Below are positions 25,303 through 32,644 of a DNA stretch of 64,000 nt, in pieces. Position numbers and translations under genes: made by a program. The stretch's first letter is position 1. Each line of letters starts with the position of its first letter. Source of the stretch: Peptoniphilus pacaensis (GTDB lineage: Bacteria > Bacillota > Clostridia > Tissierellales > Peptoniphilaceae); contig NZ_FLQT01000003.1 of NCBI RefSeq assembly GCF_900088125.1, positions 248,001-312,000 of the forward strand, written 5' to 3'. A model generated the notes under the pieces. The model saw only the letters and a list, made by a program, of their open reading frames with translations. It was not told the DNA's origin and made no database searches.

Positions 25303-25842
25303 ATGCGTATTGAATTTTACGGAAAAAACATTGAACTGACGTCGGCTTTGAAAAATCAAGCGGAAAAGAAACTGTCGAAACTGGACAAGTACTTTACCGA
25401 AGAGGTTAAAGCAAAGGCCAACTTTTCTTCCACCAAGGGCAATCACACCACAGAGGTCACGGTGTTCTTGCCGGGCAGCATCATCCGCGCGGAAGAAACG
25501 ACACAGGACATGTACGCCTCAATCGATTTAGCTGTGGACGCACTGGAAAGACAGGTCCGCAAGTACAAGACCCGCCTGAAAAAGCGCCACCAAAACTCCG
25601 ACACCATTCGCTTCGAAAATTTCGAACAAGCCATGCCTGAAAAGGAAGAAGACGAGCAGGGCAAGATCATTTCCAAGAGAAAGCAATTTAAGCTTCTGCC
25701 CATGCACGAAGAAGAAGCCATGCTTCAAATGGAATTGTTGAACCACAATTTCTTCGTCTTCCTGGACGGCGAAGACAACGAACCCGCCCTTCTCTACAAA
25801 CGGCGCGACGGCAACTTCGGCCGTATCGACTTCGAAATTTAA
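25303..25842 (+). CDS. hpf: Ribosome hibernation promoting factor, long form
   Basis: The protein binds the 30S decoding region and pairs 70S ribosomes into inactive 100S dimers in slow growth. Residues 1-95 form the S30AE domain, starting MRIEFYGKNIELTSALKN. A charged linker leads to the C-terminal dimerisation domain with EEAMLQMELLNHNFFVF and YKRRDGNFGRIDFEI, the mark of the long form. The total of 179 residues fits. The ATG at 25303 lies 8 bases from GAGAGGAG, better than the ATG two codons earlier, which would be only 2 bases away. Its downstream terminator has been split by an insertion element. Confidence 0.94.
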   Translation: MRIEFYGKNIELTSALKNQAEKKLSKLDKYFTEEVKAKANFSSTKGNHTTEVTVFLPGSIIRAEETTQDMYASIDLAVDALERQVRKYKTRLKKRHQNSDTIRFENFEQAMPEKEEDEQGKIISKRKQFKLLPMHEEEAMLQMELLNHNFFVFLDGEDNEPALLYKRRDGNFGRIDFEI

Positions 25843-25926
25843 TGATTCCCTTGCATAAAGAAACCGGACCCTGTGCACTGACCCCCAAAAGTTGGACCAA
25901 GAAATCCAACCTTTGGGGGTCTTTTA

Positions 25927-26511
25927 ATGGCAAAATACAGTTATGAATTAAAAAGGAAAATCGTCGAAGAATGCCTGTTCGGAGAGTCAAGCTATCCCAT
26001 CTTAGAAGATAAATATCAAATTGATGAATCACTGATCAGACGTTGGGTCAATAATTACAAACAATTTGGCGATGAAGGGTTAATGCGCTCTAGAAATAAA
26101 CGTGAGTACAGTGTAGAGTTTAAGTTAGAAGCCATTACACGTTACGAAACGAGCGAATGCAGTTACCAACAATTGGCCCTTGAACTTGGTTTGACGAATC
26201 CGTCCATGATCGCCAAATGGCACAGTCAGTATCGAAAGGAGGGCATGGAGGGGCTGCGAACACATAAGCGAGGGAGACCTGTGACGAAGAAAGACGCCTG
26301 CAATCAACCACCGAAGTCTGCAACTAAGAAGGAGCCTCTTGATGCATCCTCGCGTGAGGCATTGGAAAACCGCATCAAAGAATCAGAGGCGGAGAACCGG
26401 AAACTCACCATTCAAAAGCTATACCTGGAGGAGCTAAGGAGTTTGGTGAGGGAAGAAAAAATGAGAAAAAGGCGAGGATCGTCGCCAAACTCCGAGAACA
26501 ATTCCAACTAA
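25927..26511 (+). CDS. IS150-type transposase orfA (DNA-binding part)
   Basis: This 194-residue frame contains two helix-turn-helix units: residues about 8-45 (YELKRKIVEECLFGESSY then LIRRWVNNYKQFG) and about 60-100 (KLEAITRYETSECSYQQLAL). A coiled-coil/leucine-zipper-like segment follows near 150-175. It binds the inverted ends and regulates transposition. It is followed by orfB in the -1 frame, and A-rich stretches at 26456-26461 and 26466-26470 could serve for the frameshift that makes the fused transposase. The frame is intact, and the left inverted end lies 53 bases upstream. Confidence 0.9.
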   Translation: MAKYSYELKRKIVEECLFGESSYPILEDKYQIDESLIRRWVNNYKQFGDEGLMRSRNKREYSVEFKLEAITRYETSECSYQQLALELGLTNPSMIAKWHSQYRKEGMEGLRTHKRGRPVTKKDACNQPPKSATKKEPLDASSREALENRIKESEAENRKLTIQKLYLEELRSLVREEKMRKRRGSSPNSENNSN

Positions 26512-27353
26512 CAGAGATACTCGCTGCCATCAACTTTCCCAAATCCACCTTTATGTATTGGCAGAAAAAGTGGAGCGAAGAAGACAAAGACCAAGCGTTA
26601 AAAGACGAGATCCTCGCCATTCGGCGCGAACACAAAGACTACGGCTACCGCCGGATCCATCTGGAGCTGAAGAACCGGGGTTGGGCGGTAAACAAAAAGA
26701 AAGTTCAACGACTGGTTCAAGACATGGGCCTTCAAGTCCGTGCCTATGGCAGGAAATACAAGAAGTACAACTCTTACAAAGGCGTCGTCGGTAAGAACAA
26801 GAAGAATCGAATCAATCGACGCTTCAACACCTGTATCCCCTACCAAAAAATTACCACCGACACTACAGAATTCAAATACTACGTCGAAGATAAAGCGGGG
26901 AAACTTCAAACAAAGAAACTCTACCTCGATCCATACATGGACATGTACAATCTGGAAATCATTAGCTACGTCCTATCCGATCAGCCCAACGGCGTCACCA
27001 TGCTACGAGGCTTAGAAAAAGCCATCGAACGAACCAACACCTGTCCCTATCGCCGCACCTTCCACTCCGATCGCGGTTGGGGCTACCAAATGACCGCCTA
27101 TCAAGCCATGTTAGAAGAACACCACATCTTTCAAAGCATGTCGAGAAAAGGTAACTGCTACGACAACGCACCCATGGAAAACTTCTTCAGTGTACTGAAA
27201 AGAGAAATCTACGACGGTTACGTCTACCGAAGCCGGCAGAAACTTGTGCGGGCGATCGAAGACTTTATCCACTACTATAACAACGACCGAATCAAAGAAA
27301 AATTAGGAGGGCTAAGTCCAAAGCAATACCGTGAACGAATGAAAACCGCTTAG
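26454..27353 (+). CDS. IS150-type transposase orfB (DDE integrase domain, -1 frame)
   Basis: The -1 frame is open from before 26454, overlapping the end of orfA, so it is likely made as an OrfAB fusion; an ATG at 26553 also exists. The N-terminal part has an HTH_21-like segment (RREHKDYGYRRIHLEL). The rve integrase core shows the catalytic triad: Asp in TDTTEFKY, Asp in FHSDRGWGYQ, and Glu in CYDNAPMENFF about 35 residues later. The protein cuts and joins DNA at the element ends. The C-terminus has YYNNDRIKEKLGGLSPKQYR, typical of the family. No damage is seen. Confidence 0.92.
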   Translation, partial: RKNEKKARIVAKLREQFQLTEILAAINFPKSTFMYWQKKWSEEDKDQALKDEILAIRREHKDYGYRRIHLELKNRGWAVNKKKVQRLVQDMGLQVRAYGRKYKKYNSYKGVVGKNKKNRINRRFNTCIPYQKITTDTTEFKYYVEDKAGKLQTKKLYLDPYMDMYNLEIISYVLSDQPNGVTMLRGLEKAIERTNTCPYRRTFHSDRGWGYQMTAYQAMLEEHHIFQSMSRKGNCYDNAPMENFFSVLKREIYDGYVYRSRQKLVRAIEDFIHYYNNDRIKEKLGGLSPKQYRERMKTA

Positions 27354-27443
27354 AAAATAAGTTATGTAAAACAAAATCGAGCAAGCGAAATGCTTACTCG
27401 ATTAAGTCCAACTTTATGGGGTCACTCTACTGTGTCCGGTTTT

Positions 27444-28715
27444 TTATTTCGATTCAATTTCTTTCGGCAGCTCGATAAAGACTTGGAAATAGTCACCGTC
27501 GATGACCATACGAAATTCGCCGCCTAAAATTTCCACCAGGTTCTTTGCGATGTAAAGACCCAATCCGCTGCCTTCCGTGGTGCGGCTCTTGTCGCCGCGA
27601 ATAAATTGATTGGAAAGCTCCACCGTGGACTGGCTGATCTTGTTCTTCGATTGGTTTTTCATATTGAAAAAGACCTTGTCACCCACCACCGAGGTGTGGG
27701 CGGTGACGGTGGTGCCCTCTTTCGCATACTTGTAGCAGTTGCTGAAGAGGTTTTGAATGACGCGGCTCAAGACATTGCCGTCGGTGTAAATGGGAATGTC
27801 CTCCACGTCGGATTCATAGGCGAAATTTAAATCTCTCGATTCGTAATCGGCGGCGGCATCGCCGTAAATTTGGCCGATCAATTCGTTGAAGTCGATGATC
27901 GCAGGCTCCAATGTAATATTGCCGCTCCCCGTCTTGGAGGCTTCGATTAAATTAATGATCATGCTCTTGAGCCGCTCGGAATTGCGGCCCAAAATATGGA
28001 CGTAATTTTTCGCCTCTTCGTCCATGACGTCTTTCTTGCTTAAAATATCGGCGTAGTTGATGATGCTGGTCAAGGGCGTCTTCAGGTCGTGACTGATATT
28101 GGTGATGAGCTCGGTCTTCATCTTCTGCGACTTCACCTGAGCCTGTGCCGCCTGATACATACTGTCTTTGATACGCGTCAGATCCATTAAGGATTCGTAG
28201 GTGGACTCTTTCATCATGGGAGAGAAAGTCGTAATGTCCACATAGCTTTGGGTTTCCGAAATGGCGGCGCGGAGGATGCGGTTTTGAACCACCTCGTCTT
28301 CTCCCATGAGCATGAGCCGCAGAACCGGCATGATGATCATGCCGTAGAGGACGGGAAAGCCCGTGAGCACCATAAGGAAGTGAATGATCAGAAAGCTGTT
28401 GACGACACAAAAAAAGCCGTAGATGGCTTCTTTTTTTATTTCCTTGGCCAGATTCACCGTGAGCCAGGTCCTGGTCTTTGCCCGCATAAAAAGTTTAATG
28501 CACCAAAAGACGATGAGCAGGGCCACCGACATGAGGGCATAGAGCAGGGAGAGGGACGGATCGTAGGCCGTGCCGCCGAAAAGGGAGGACAAAAGATTCA
28601 AACATCCCATGACGAACCACAGATCCACCCATATAATCTCCAGGTAATTGCCCCGGCAGTATTTGTAGGCCCGCACCTTGAGCCCTTCGAAAAACCGTCG
28701 TCCCTTATCGGACAT
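27444..28715 (-). CDS. Sensor histidine kinase
   Basis: This 423-residue membrane kinase has hydrophobic segments near residues 28-47, 55-73 and 100-130. The dimerisation/phosphoacceptor helix NISHDLKTPLTSIINYADIL follows at about 207-226, with the catalytic ATPase domain containing NLFSNCYKYA (N box) and GSGLGLYIAKNLVEILGG (G box). No extracellular sensor domain of note exists, so it may sense within the membrane, as in intramembrane-sensing kinases. Its start overlaps the response-regulator stop (TAATG). The signal is unknown. Its terminator was split by the IS150-type element downstream. Confidence 0.9.
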   Translation of the reverse strand: MSDKGRRFFEGLKVRAYKYCRGNYLEIIWVDLWFVMGCLNLLSSLFGGTAYDPSLSLLYALMSVALLIVFWCIKLFMRAKTRTWLTVNLAKEIKKEAIYGFFCVVNSFLIIHFLMVLTGFPVLYGMIIMPVLRLMLMGEDEVVQNRILRAAISETQSYVDITTFSPMMKESTYESLMDLTRIKDSMYQAAQAQVKSQKMKTELITNISHDLKTPLTSIINYADILSKKDVMDEEAKNYVHILGRNSERLKSMIINLIEASKTGSGNITLEPAIIDFNELIGQIYGDAAADYESRDLNFAYESDVEDIPIYTDGNVLSRVIQNLFSNCYKYAKEGTTVTAHTSVVGDKVFFNMKNQSKNKISQSTVELSNQFIRGDKSRTTEGSGLGLYIAKNLVEILGGEFRMVIDGDYFQVFIELPKEIESK

Positions 28716-29410
28716 TAGTCCACGTCCTCGAATTTATAGCCCATGCCGTAGACGGACTTAATGTAGTCGGGCTTTCTCGGATTGATTTCCACCTTGTCCC
28801 GTAAATGGGAAATGTGAACGGAGATTACTTTTTTCACGTCGTGAGCCGCTTCTTCCCAGACGATTTCGTAGATTTCGTCGCTGGAAAAAACCCGTCCCTT
28901 GTTTTTCATAAGAAGGCGCAAAATTTTGTACTCGTGAGGCGTCAGATTCGCCACCTCTCCGTCCACCCGCACTTCCTTGGCATTGTCGTCCAAGCTGATG
29001 CGTCCCACGGTGTAATTGCCGTCGTCGATTTCCGCCGCACCCAGAGAGGTGTAGCGGCGAATGCCGGAGTTGACCCGGGCGATGAGTTCCACGGCGTTAA
29101 AGGGCTTGATGATGTAATCGTCGGCGCCCATGTTCAGGCCGATGATCTTGTCGGTGATTTCGCTCTTTGCACTGAGGATAATGATGGGGATATTGCTGGT
29201 CTCGCGTATTTTTAAAATGGCGGACATGCCGTCCATATTGGGCATCATTAAATCCATCAGGACCAAATGAATGTCCTCGGTCTTCATAATCTCTAAAGCT
29301 TCCAAACCGTCGTAAGCGGGAAAGACCCGGTAGCCTTCCGCTTCTAAGTAAATTTTTATTGCGGAGACGATGTCCTTTTCGTCGTCGCAAACCAAAATGT
29401 TGTATTGCAT
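28715..29410 (-). CDS. OmpR/PhoB-family response regulator
   Basis: This 231-residue protein has a receiver domain (residues 1-118) with the acidic pocket CDDE, the phosphoacceptor Asp in VLMDLMMPNMDG and the conserved Lys in DDYIIKPF. The C-terminal winged-helix DNA-binding domain (about 130-230) includes LTPHEYKILRLLMKNKGRVF and VHISHLRDKVE. It is the first gene of a two-component operon with the adjacent kinase (1-base overlap), transcribed divergently from the YihY gene. Its target genes cannot be told from this window, but the divergent gene is a natural candidate. Confidence 0.93.
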   Translation of the reverse strand: MQYNILVCDDEKDIVSAIKIYLEAEGYRVFPAYDGLEALEIMKTEDIHLVLMDLMMPNMDGMSAILKIRETSNIPIIILSAKSEITDKIIGLNMGADDYIIKPFNAVELIARVNSGIRRYTSLGAAEIDDGNYTVGRISLDDNAKEVRVDGEVANLTPHEYKILRLLMKNKGRVFSSDEIYEIVWEEAAHDVKKVISVHISHLRDKVEINPRKPDYIKSVYGMGYKFEDVD

Positions 29411-29445
29411 AAATCCTCCTCCATCTTGAGTCTATTCTATCATAT

Positions 29446-29460
29446 CTATGATATAATCGC
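29446..29460 (+). promoter_or_regulatory. Extended -10 promoter element of the yihY-type gene
   Basis: TGATATAAT (29449-29457) matches an extended -10 box; no good -35 box lies at 17 bases. It sits 25 bases before the ribosome site in the short divergent region with the response-regulator gene. Confidence 0.45.
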
Positions 29461-29482
29461 TGTAGGAGGGAAGAAGGAATCT

Positions 29483-30415
29483 ATGAATAAGTGGAAAAGG
29501 AAACTCAAAGGATTCGTTACAAAAAAGCCTTTTGCTTTTATCGACATCTTTTTGTACCACATATTAAAAAACGATCTGATACAAAAAGCGGCGAGCCTGT
29601 CTTACTTTTTCGTCTTGGCCATCTTCCCCTTTTTTATCGCACTGTTGAATATTTTAAATGTGGTAAACCGAAGCTATCTGCCGCGCATGGCAAAGATTTT
29701 AGAAAACTTGCCGCCGGAAGTTCAAACCATCGCCACGGGCTTTTTCAGAGACTTGCAGCTGAACTCGTCCTCGGCCCTTTTGTCTATTTCGTTGATCGGG
29801 TCGATCTACGTGGCGAGCAAGGGGATCAAACAGTTGATCAAAAGCATTAACGACGGCCTCTACATCGCCGAGGAGCGGAGCTTTTTTTCTTTAACGGTGC
29901 TTTCCCTCATCATTACCGTGGCCCTCTTCGCCCTGGTGATTTTGCTTTTCGTGACCCAGGTCATCGGCAACAATCTGTTGCACTTTATTGCTCATTATCT
30001 GCAGCTACCCAAAGAGGCCTACATTTTTATTCGACGGGCCGGCACCTTTATCCCCCTGATCTATATGTTTTTAAGTTTCTACGGCCTCTACCGCTTCTCG
30101 CCCAAGTGGCCCGAAGGCACCAAGCCGCCGGCTTCCATTAATTTGGCCAGCGCCCTTTTTTCCACGGTGGGCATTCTGCTTTCCAATGCGGTATTCAGTT
30201 ACTACGTGGCAAACTTTTCAAACTACTCGAACACCTACGGTTCTTTGGCGGGGATGATTATCTTCCTGGTCTGGCTCTATCTCTTCGGCTTGATCCTGCT
30301 CTTCGGCAGCTCCGTTCAGGCGAGCCTTTATCTTCTGCACAATAAAGGCGTTCAATGGCCTAGAAAGGAAACTCTCTTCGGCACCTTCGTCTCGTCCCAC
30401 ACGCGAATATCATAA
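29483..30415 (+). CDS. YihY/BrkB-family membrane protein
   Basis: This 310-residue protein has about six hydrophobic segments (near residues 38-62, 85-102, 132-158, 175-200, 210-236, 245-275). The family marks are the N-terminal KAASLSYFFVLAIFPFFIAL, the YVASKGIKQLI stretch after the second helix, and the YGSLAGMIIFLVWLYLFGLI helix near the end. The family was once thought to be RNase BN, which is not correct; its role in the inner membrane is unknown. The ATG at 29483 follows GAAGGAAT; the reading frame upstream is open but has no better start. It is divergent from the two-component operon. Confidence 0.9.
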   Translation: MNKWKRKLKGFVTKKPFAFIDIFLYHILKNDLIQKAASLSYFFVLAIFPFFIALLNILNVVNRSYLPRMAKILENLPPEVQTIATGFFRDLQLNSSSALLSISLIGSIYVASKGIKQLIKSINDGLYIAEERSFFSLTVLSLIITVALFALVILLFVTQVIGNNLLHFIAHYLQLPKEAYIFIRRAGTFIPLIYMFLSFYGLYRFSPKWPEGTKPPASINLASALFSTVGILLSNAVFSYYVANFSNYSNTYGSLAGMIIFLVWLYLFGLILLFGSSVQASLYLLHNKGVQWPRKETLFGTFVSSHTRIS

Positions 30416-30435
30416 GTATTACTCAGGAGTCATTT

Positions 30436-31212
30436 ATGAAACAATTTATCGTCGATACCTTTACGCAAAAAGTTTTTAAAGGCAATCCCGCGGCGGTTTG
30501 TCTTCCCGATCGCATTCTCACCGACGAGCTTATGCTCGCCATTGCCGATGAAAATAATCTTTCGGAAACGGTCTTCGTCGTAAAAGACGGTGACAATTAC
30601 AATCTGCGCTCCTTTACGCCGGCGGGTGAAGTGGAATTTTGCGGCCACGCCACCTTTGCCGCCGCCTACATCGTCTTTCACATTTTAGAACGGGTGAAGG
30701 ACACGGTTCATTTCGACACGAAAGTCGGCACCCTCACCGTTTCGCGGAAGGGCGAGCTCTTTACCATGGACCTCCCCTCTTTCGAGCTGAAGGAAGTGCC
30801 CGTGACCGAGGCCATGGCTCAAGCCGTGGGCGCCCGCCCCAAGGAAGCTTATATGGGCAGGGACCTGCTCCTGGTTATGGAGGACGACTTCGACATAAGG
30901 AATTACGAGCCCGACGTCTTGAAGATCAAGGCCCTGGATGGAACCATGCTTCACGTGACCAAGGCCGGCGAAGGCGAATACGACTGCATCTCTCGCACCT
31001 TTGCGCCGAAGCTGGGCGTGGTGGAAGACCCGGTCAGCGGCTCTGGCCACTGCCACATCTGCGTCTATTGGGCGGAGAAATTAAACAAGCCAGACATTCT
31101 CGCCTATCAAGCCAGTCGCCGCGGCGGCATTTTAGAAACCCGCGTCACCCCGGGCCACGTGAACTTATCGGGCCACGCCGTGCTCTTTTACCGAGGGGAC
31201 ATTCATATTTAA
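30436..31212 (+). CDS. PhzF-family isomerase/epimerase-like protein
   Basis: This 258-residue protein is made of two similar halves, as in PhzF. Conserved segments are the N-terminal FIVDTFTQKVFKGNPAAVC, the Glu-bearing NLSETVFV (the family's catalytic acid), FTPAGEVEFCGHAT, and EDPVSGSGHCHICVYW in the second half. Known members catalyse proton shifts on small metabolites; most, like this one, have no assigned substrate. It lies 20 bases after the YihY-type gene with a clear AGGAG site, so the two may share a transcript, and ends at a strong terminator. Confidence 0.9.
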   Translation: MKQFIVDTFTQKVFKGNPAAVCLPDRILTDELMLAIADENNLSETVFVVKDGDNYNLRSFTPAGEVEFCGHATFAAAYIVFHILERVKDTVHFDTKVGTLTVSRKGELFTMDLPSFELKEVPVTEAMAQAVGARPKEAYMGRDLLLVMEDDFDIRNYEPDVLKIKALDGTMLHVTKAGEGEYDCISRTFAPKLGVVEDPVSGSGHCHICVYWAEKLNKPDILAYQASRRGGILETRVTPGHVNLSGHAVLFYRGDIHI

Positions 31213-31217
31213 TCCGC

Positions 31218-31257
31218 AAAAAAAGCGGTCACTCTAATGGAGTGGCCGCTTATTTTT
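31218..31257. terminator. Bidirectional terminator after the PhzF gene
   Basis: AAGCGGTCACT pairs with AGTGGCCGCTT around a short loop, with an A run before and a T run after. Confidence 0.85.
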
Positions 31258-31269
31258 GTGCGCTTTAGC

Positions 31270-31995
31270 ATGAATAAACCACCAGCTATGCTGGTGGTAG
31301 GCATAAAAAGCTTTAGCTTCAAGTAAAAAAAGAACCTCCTATGATAAAATTATTGTGTTATCGGCAATAAAATATCAAGGAGGTATCCATATGGATAAGA
31401 ACAGCTTAGCACATACAAGTTGGAATTGTAAGTATCATATCGTGTTTGCGCCAAAATATAGGCGGTAGGTTATATACGGGAAATTGAAACAAGACATAGG
31501 AAAAACATTAAGAGACCTATGCGAGAGAAAAGGAATAAATATAATCGAAGCGGAATGTTGTCCGGATCATATACATATGCTGGTGGAAATTCCACCGAAA
31601 TATAGTGTGTCTCAAATCATGGGATACTTAAAAGGGAAAAGTAGCTTAATCATTTTTGATAGACACGCAAATCTGAAGTACAAATATGGAAATAGGCATT
31701 TCTGGTGTAGAGGATACTACGTCGATACTGCGGGAAAAAATGCGAAAAAAATTCAAGAATACATCAAAAACCAATTGGAAGAAGATTATATGGCGGATCA
31801 GATAAGCATGAAGGAATTCATCGATCCGTTTACTGGTCAGCAGGTCAAATAAAGTATGAGAACAGGCGCTTTAGCGCCAACTGGGGAATTGTTGCAAGAG
31901 GAAGAAATTCAGAGCACGAGAGTGCTGCCGGTAACAGCCCCTTATAGGGGAATAACAAACCACCGGCTAAGCCGGTGGTTCTGATTTTGCTAATC
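31270..31995 (+). mobile_element. IS200/IS605-group element, inactivated
   Basis: About 0.7 kb with subterminal perfect hairpins instead of inverted ends: ACCACCAGC-TAT-GCTGGTGGT at 31278-31298 and ACCACCGGC-TAA-GCCGGTGGT at 31959-31979. A tnpA-only coding region lies between, with a long non-coding right part. Such elements move as single strands through these hairpins. The exact ends cannot be fixed by eye. The tnpA frame carries a stop codon, so the copy is probably dead. Confidence 0.8.
31391..31852 (+). pseudogene. tnpA: IS200-type transposase tnpA with an in-frame TAG
   Basis: Starting at the ATG behind AAGGAGG, the frame reads MDKNSLAHTSWNCKYHIVFA, then PKYRR, then TAG (31466-31468), then continues in the same frame with VIYGKLKQDIGKTL. 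Related proteins usually have a Gln or other residue at this point. The rest is complete: HUH-type metal site in CCPDHIHMLVEIPP and the catalytic Tyr region CRGYYVDTAGKN. A restart at an internal codon would lack the first beta strand. The single base change suggests recent inactivation. Confidence 0.85.
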
Positions 31996-32014
31996 GTTAT
32001 TCACGTTTATTTTT

Positions 32015-32644
32015 TTAGTCGATATTCACGTCCCGGGCCTTAATACAGACGAGCCCCGTCACCGATGCCGCGCCTGCCTCCCTGAGAGCTTTCTCGCAGG
32101 CCTTCATGGTGGCGCCGGTGGTGTAGGTGTCGTCGATTAAGAGAAGGTGCTTCCCAATGACTTTGTGGGCGATAAAGGCGTCGTGCACATTCCGCGCCCG
32201 CTCCCGTGCACCGAGGCCGATTTGATCCCGCACCTTTCGCTTGAAGACCAACACGTCTTCATAGGGCACGCCGATGGCCTCTGCCAGCTCCTGCGCGATT
32301 AGCTCCGGGGGATTGTAGCCGCGGATGCGCCGCTTCTTTGCCGAAGTGGGCACGCAGATGACGGCATCGAAGGGGCTGAGGTCCATGTGGCGATAAAAAT
32401 CCGCCGCCATCTCGCCGAAGACATGAGCCCAGAAGCGCTCTTCGCGAAATTTTAATCCCTGAATCATGTAGGAGGACAGCTTGTTTTCACGGAGCAAAGC
32501 GTAAATGGGAAAGGCCTTTTCGGTAAAGATCTCTTCTCCGGAAAAGGAGAGATTGTCTACACAGCTTTCGCATAGCCCGAACCTCTCCGCCGGTTCCTTC
32601 TTGCAAAGGGGGCAGCCGCCCGCGGAAAAAAAGCCCCTTACCAT
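32015..32644 (-). CDS. ComF-family phosphoribosyltransferase-like protein
   Basis: This 209-residue protein begins with a zinc-binding-like segment: C11 and C14 in GGCPLCKKE and two more in GLCESCVDN. It ends in a phosphoribosyltransferase fold with the PRPP loop HLLLIDDTYTTGATM. In competent bacteria ComF helps bring single-stranded DNA into the cell; elsewhere its role is uncertain. The conserved SAKKRRIRGYNPPELIA segment is typical. It overlaps the end of the upstream recD2 gene by 7 bases, so both DNA-processing genes are co-translated. No other competence gene is visible here. Confidence 0.9.
   Translation of the reverse strand: MVRGFFSAGGCPLCKKEPAERFGLCESCVDNLSFSGEEIFTEKAFPIYALLRENKLSSYMIQGLKFREERFWAHVFGEMAADFYRHMDLSPFDAVICVPTSAKKRRIRGYNPPELIAQELAEAIGVPYEDVLVFKRKVRDQIGLGARERARNVHDAFIAHKVIGKHLLLIDDTYTTGATMKACEKALREAGAASVTGLVCIKARDVNID

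Larger units (their letters stand above)
25874..27429 (+). mobile_element. IS3-family element, IS150 group, complete
   Basis: The element is 1556 bases long with imperfect inverted ends: TGCACTGACCCCCAAAAG on the left and TAGAGTGACCCCATAAAG read inward on the right, both followed by TTGGAC. The 3-base target duplication CTG flanks it (25871-25873 and 27430-27432). It carries the two overlapping frames typical of the group. Intact frames, ends and duplication point to a recent, possibly active insertion. Confidence 0.92.
25861..27445. terminator. Bidirectional terminator of hpf and the histidine kinase, split by an IS
   Basis: The left flank of the IS ends in AACCGGACCCTG and the right flank begins CTGTGTCCGGTTTTTT. 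Joined at the CTG target duplication these give a hairpin, AACCGGAC-CCTGT-GTCCGGTT, with T and A runs on both sides. The insertion lies in the loop, so the two arms are now about 1.56 kb apart. Confidence 0.75.

Noticed and set aside
31278-31979. Pair of similar hairpins first considered as a short CRISPR-like repeat
   Set aside because: There are only two hairpins, 680 bases apart, and they flank an IS200-type transposase, so they are element ends.
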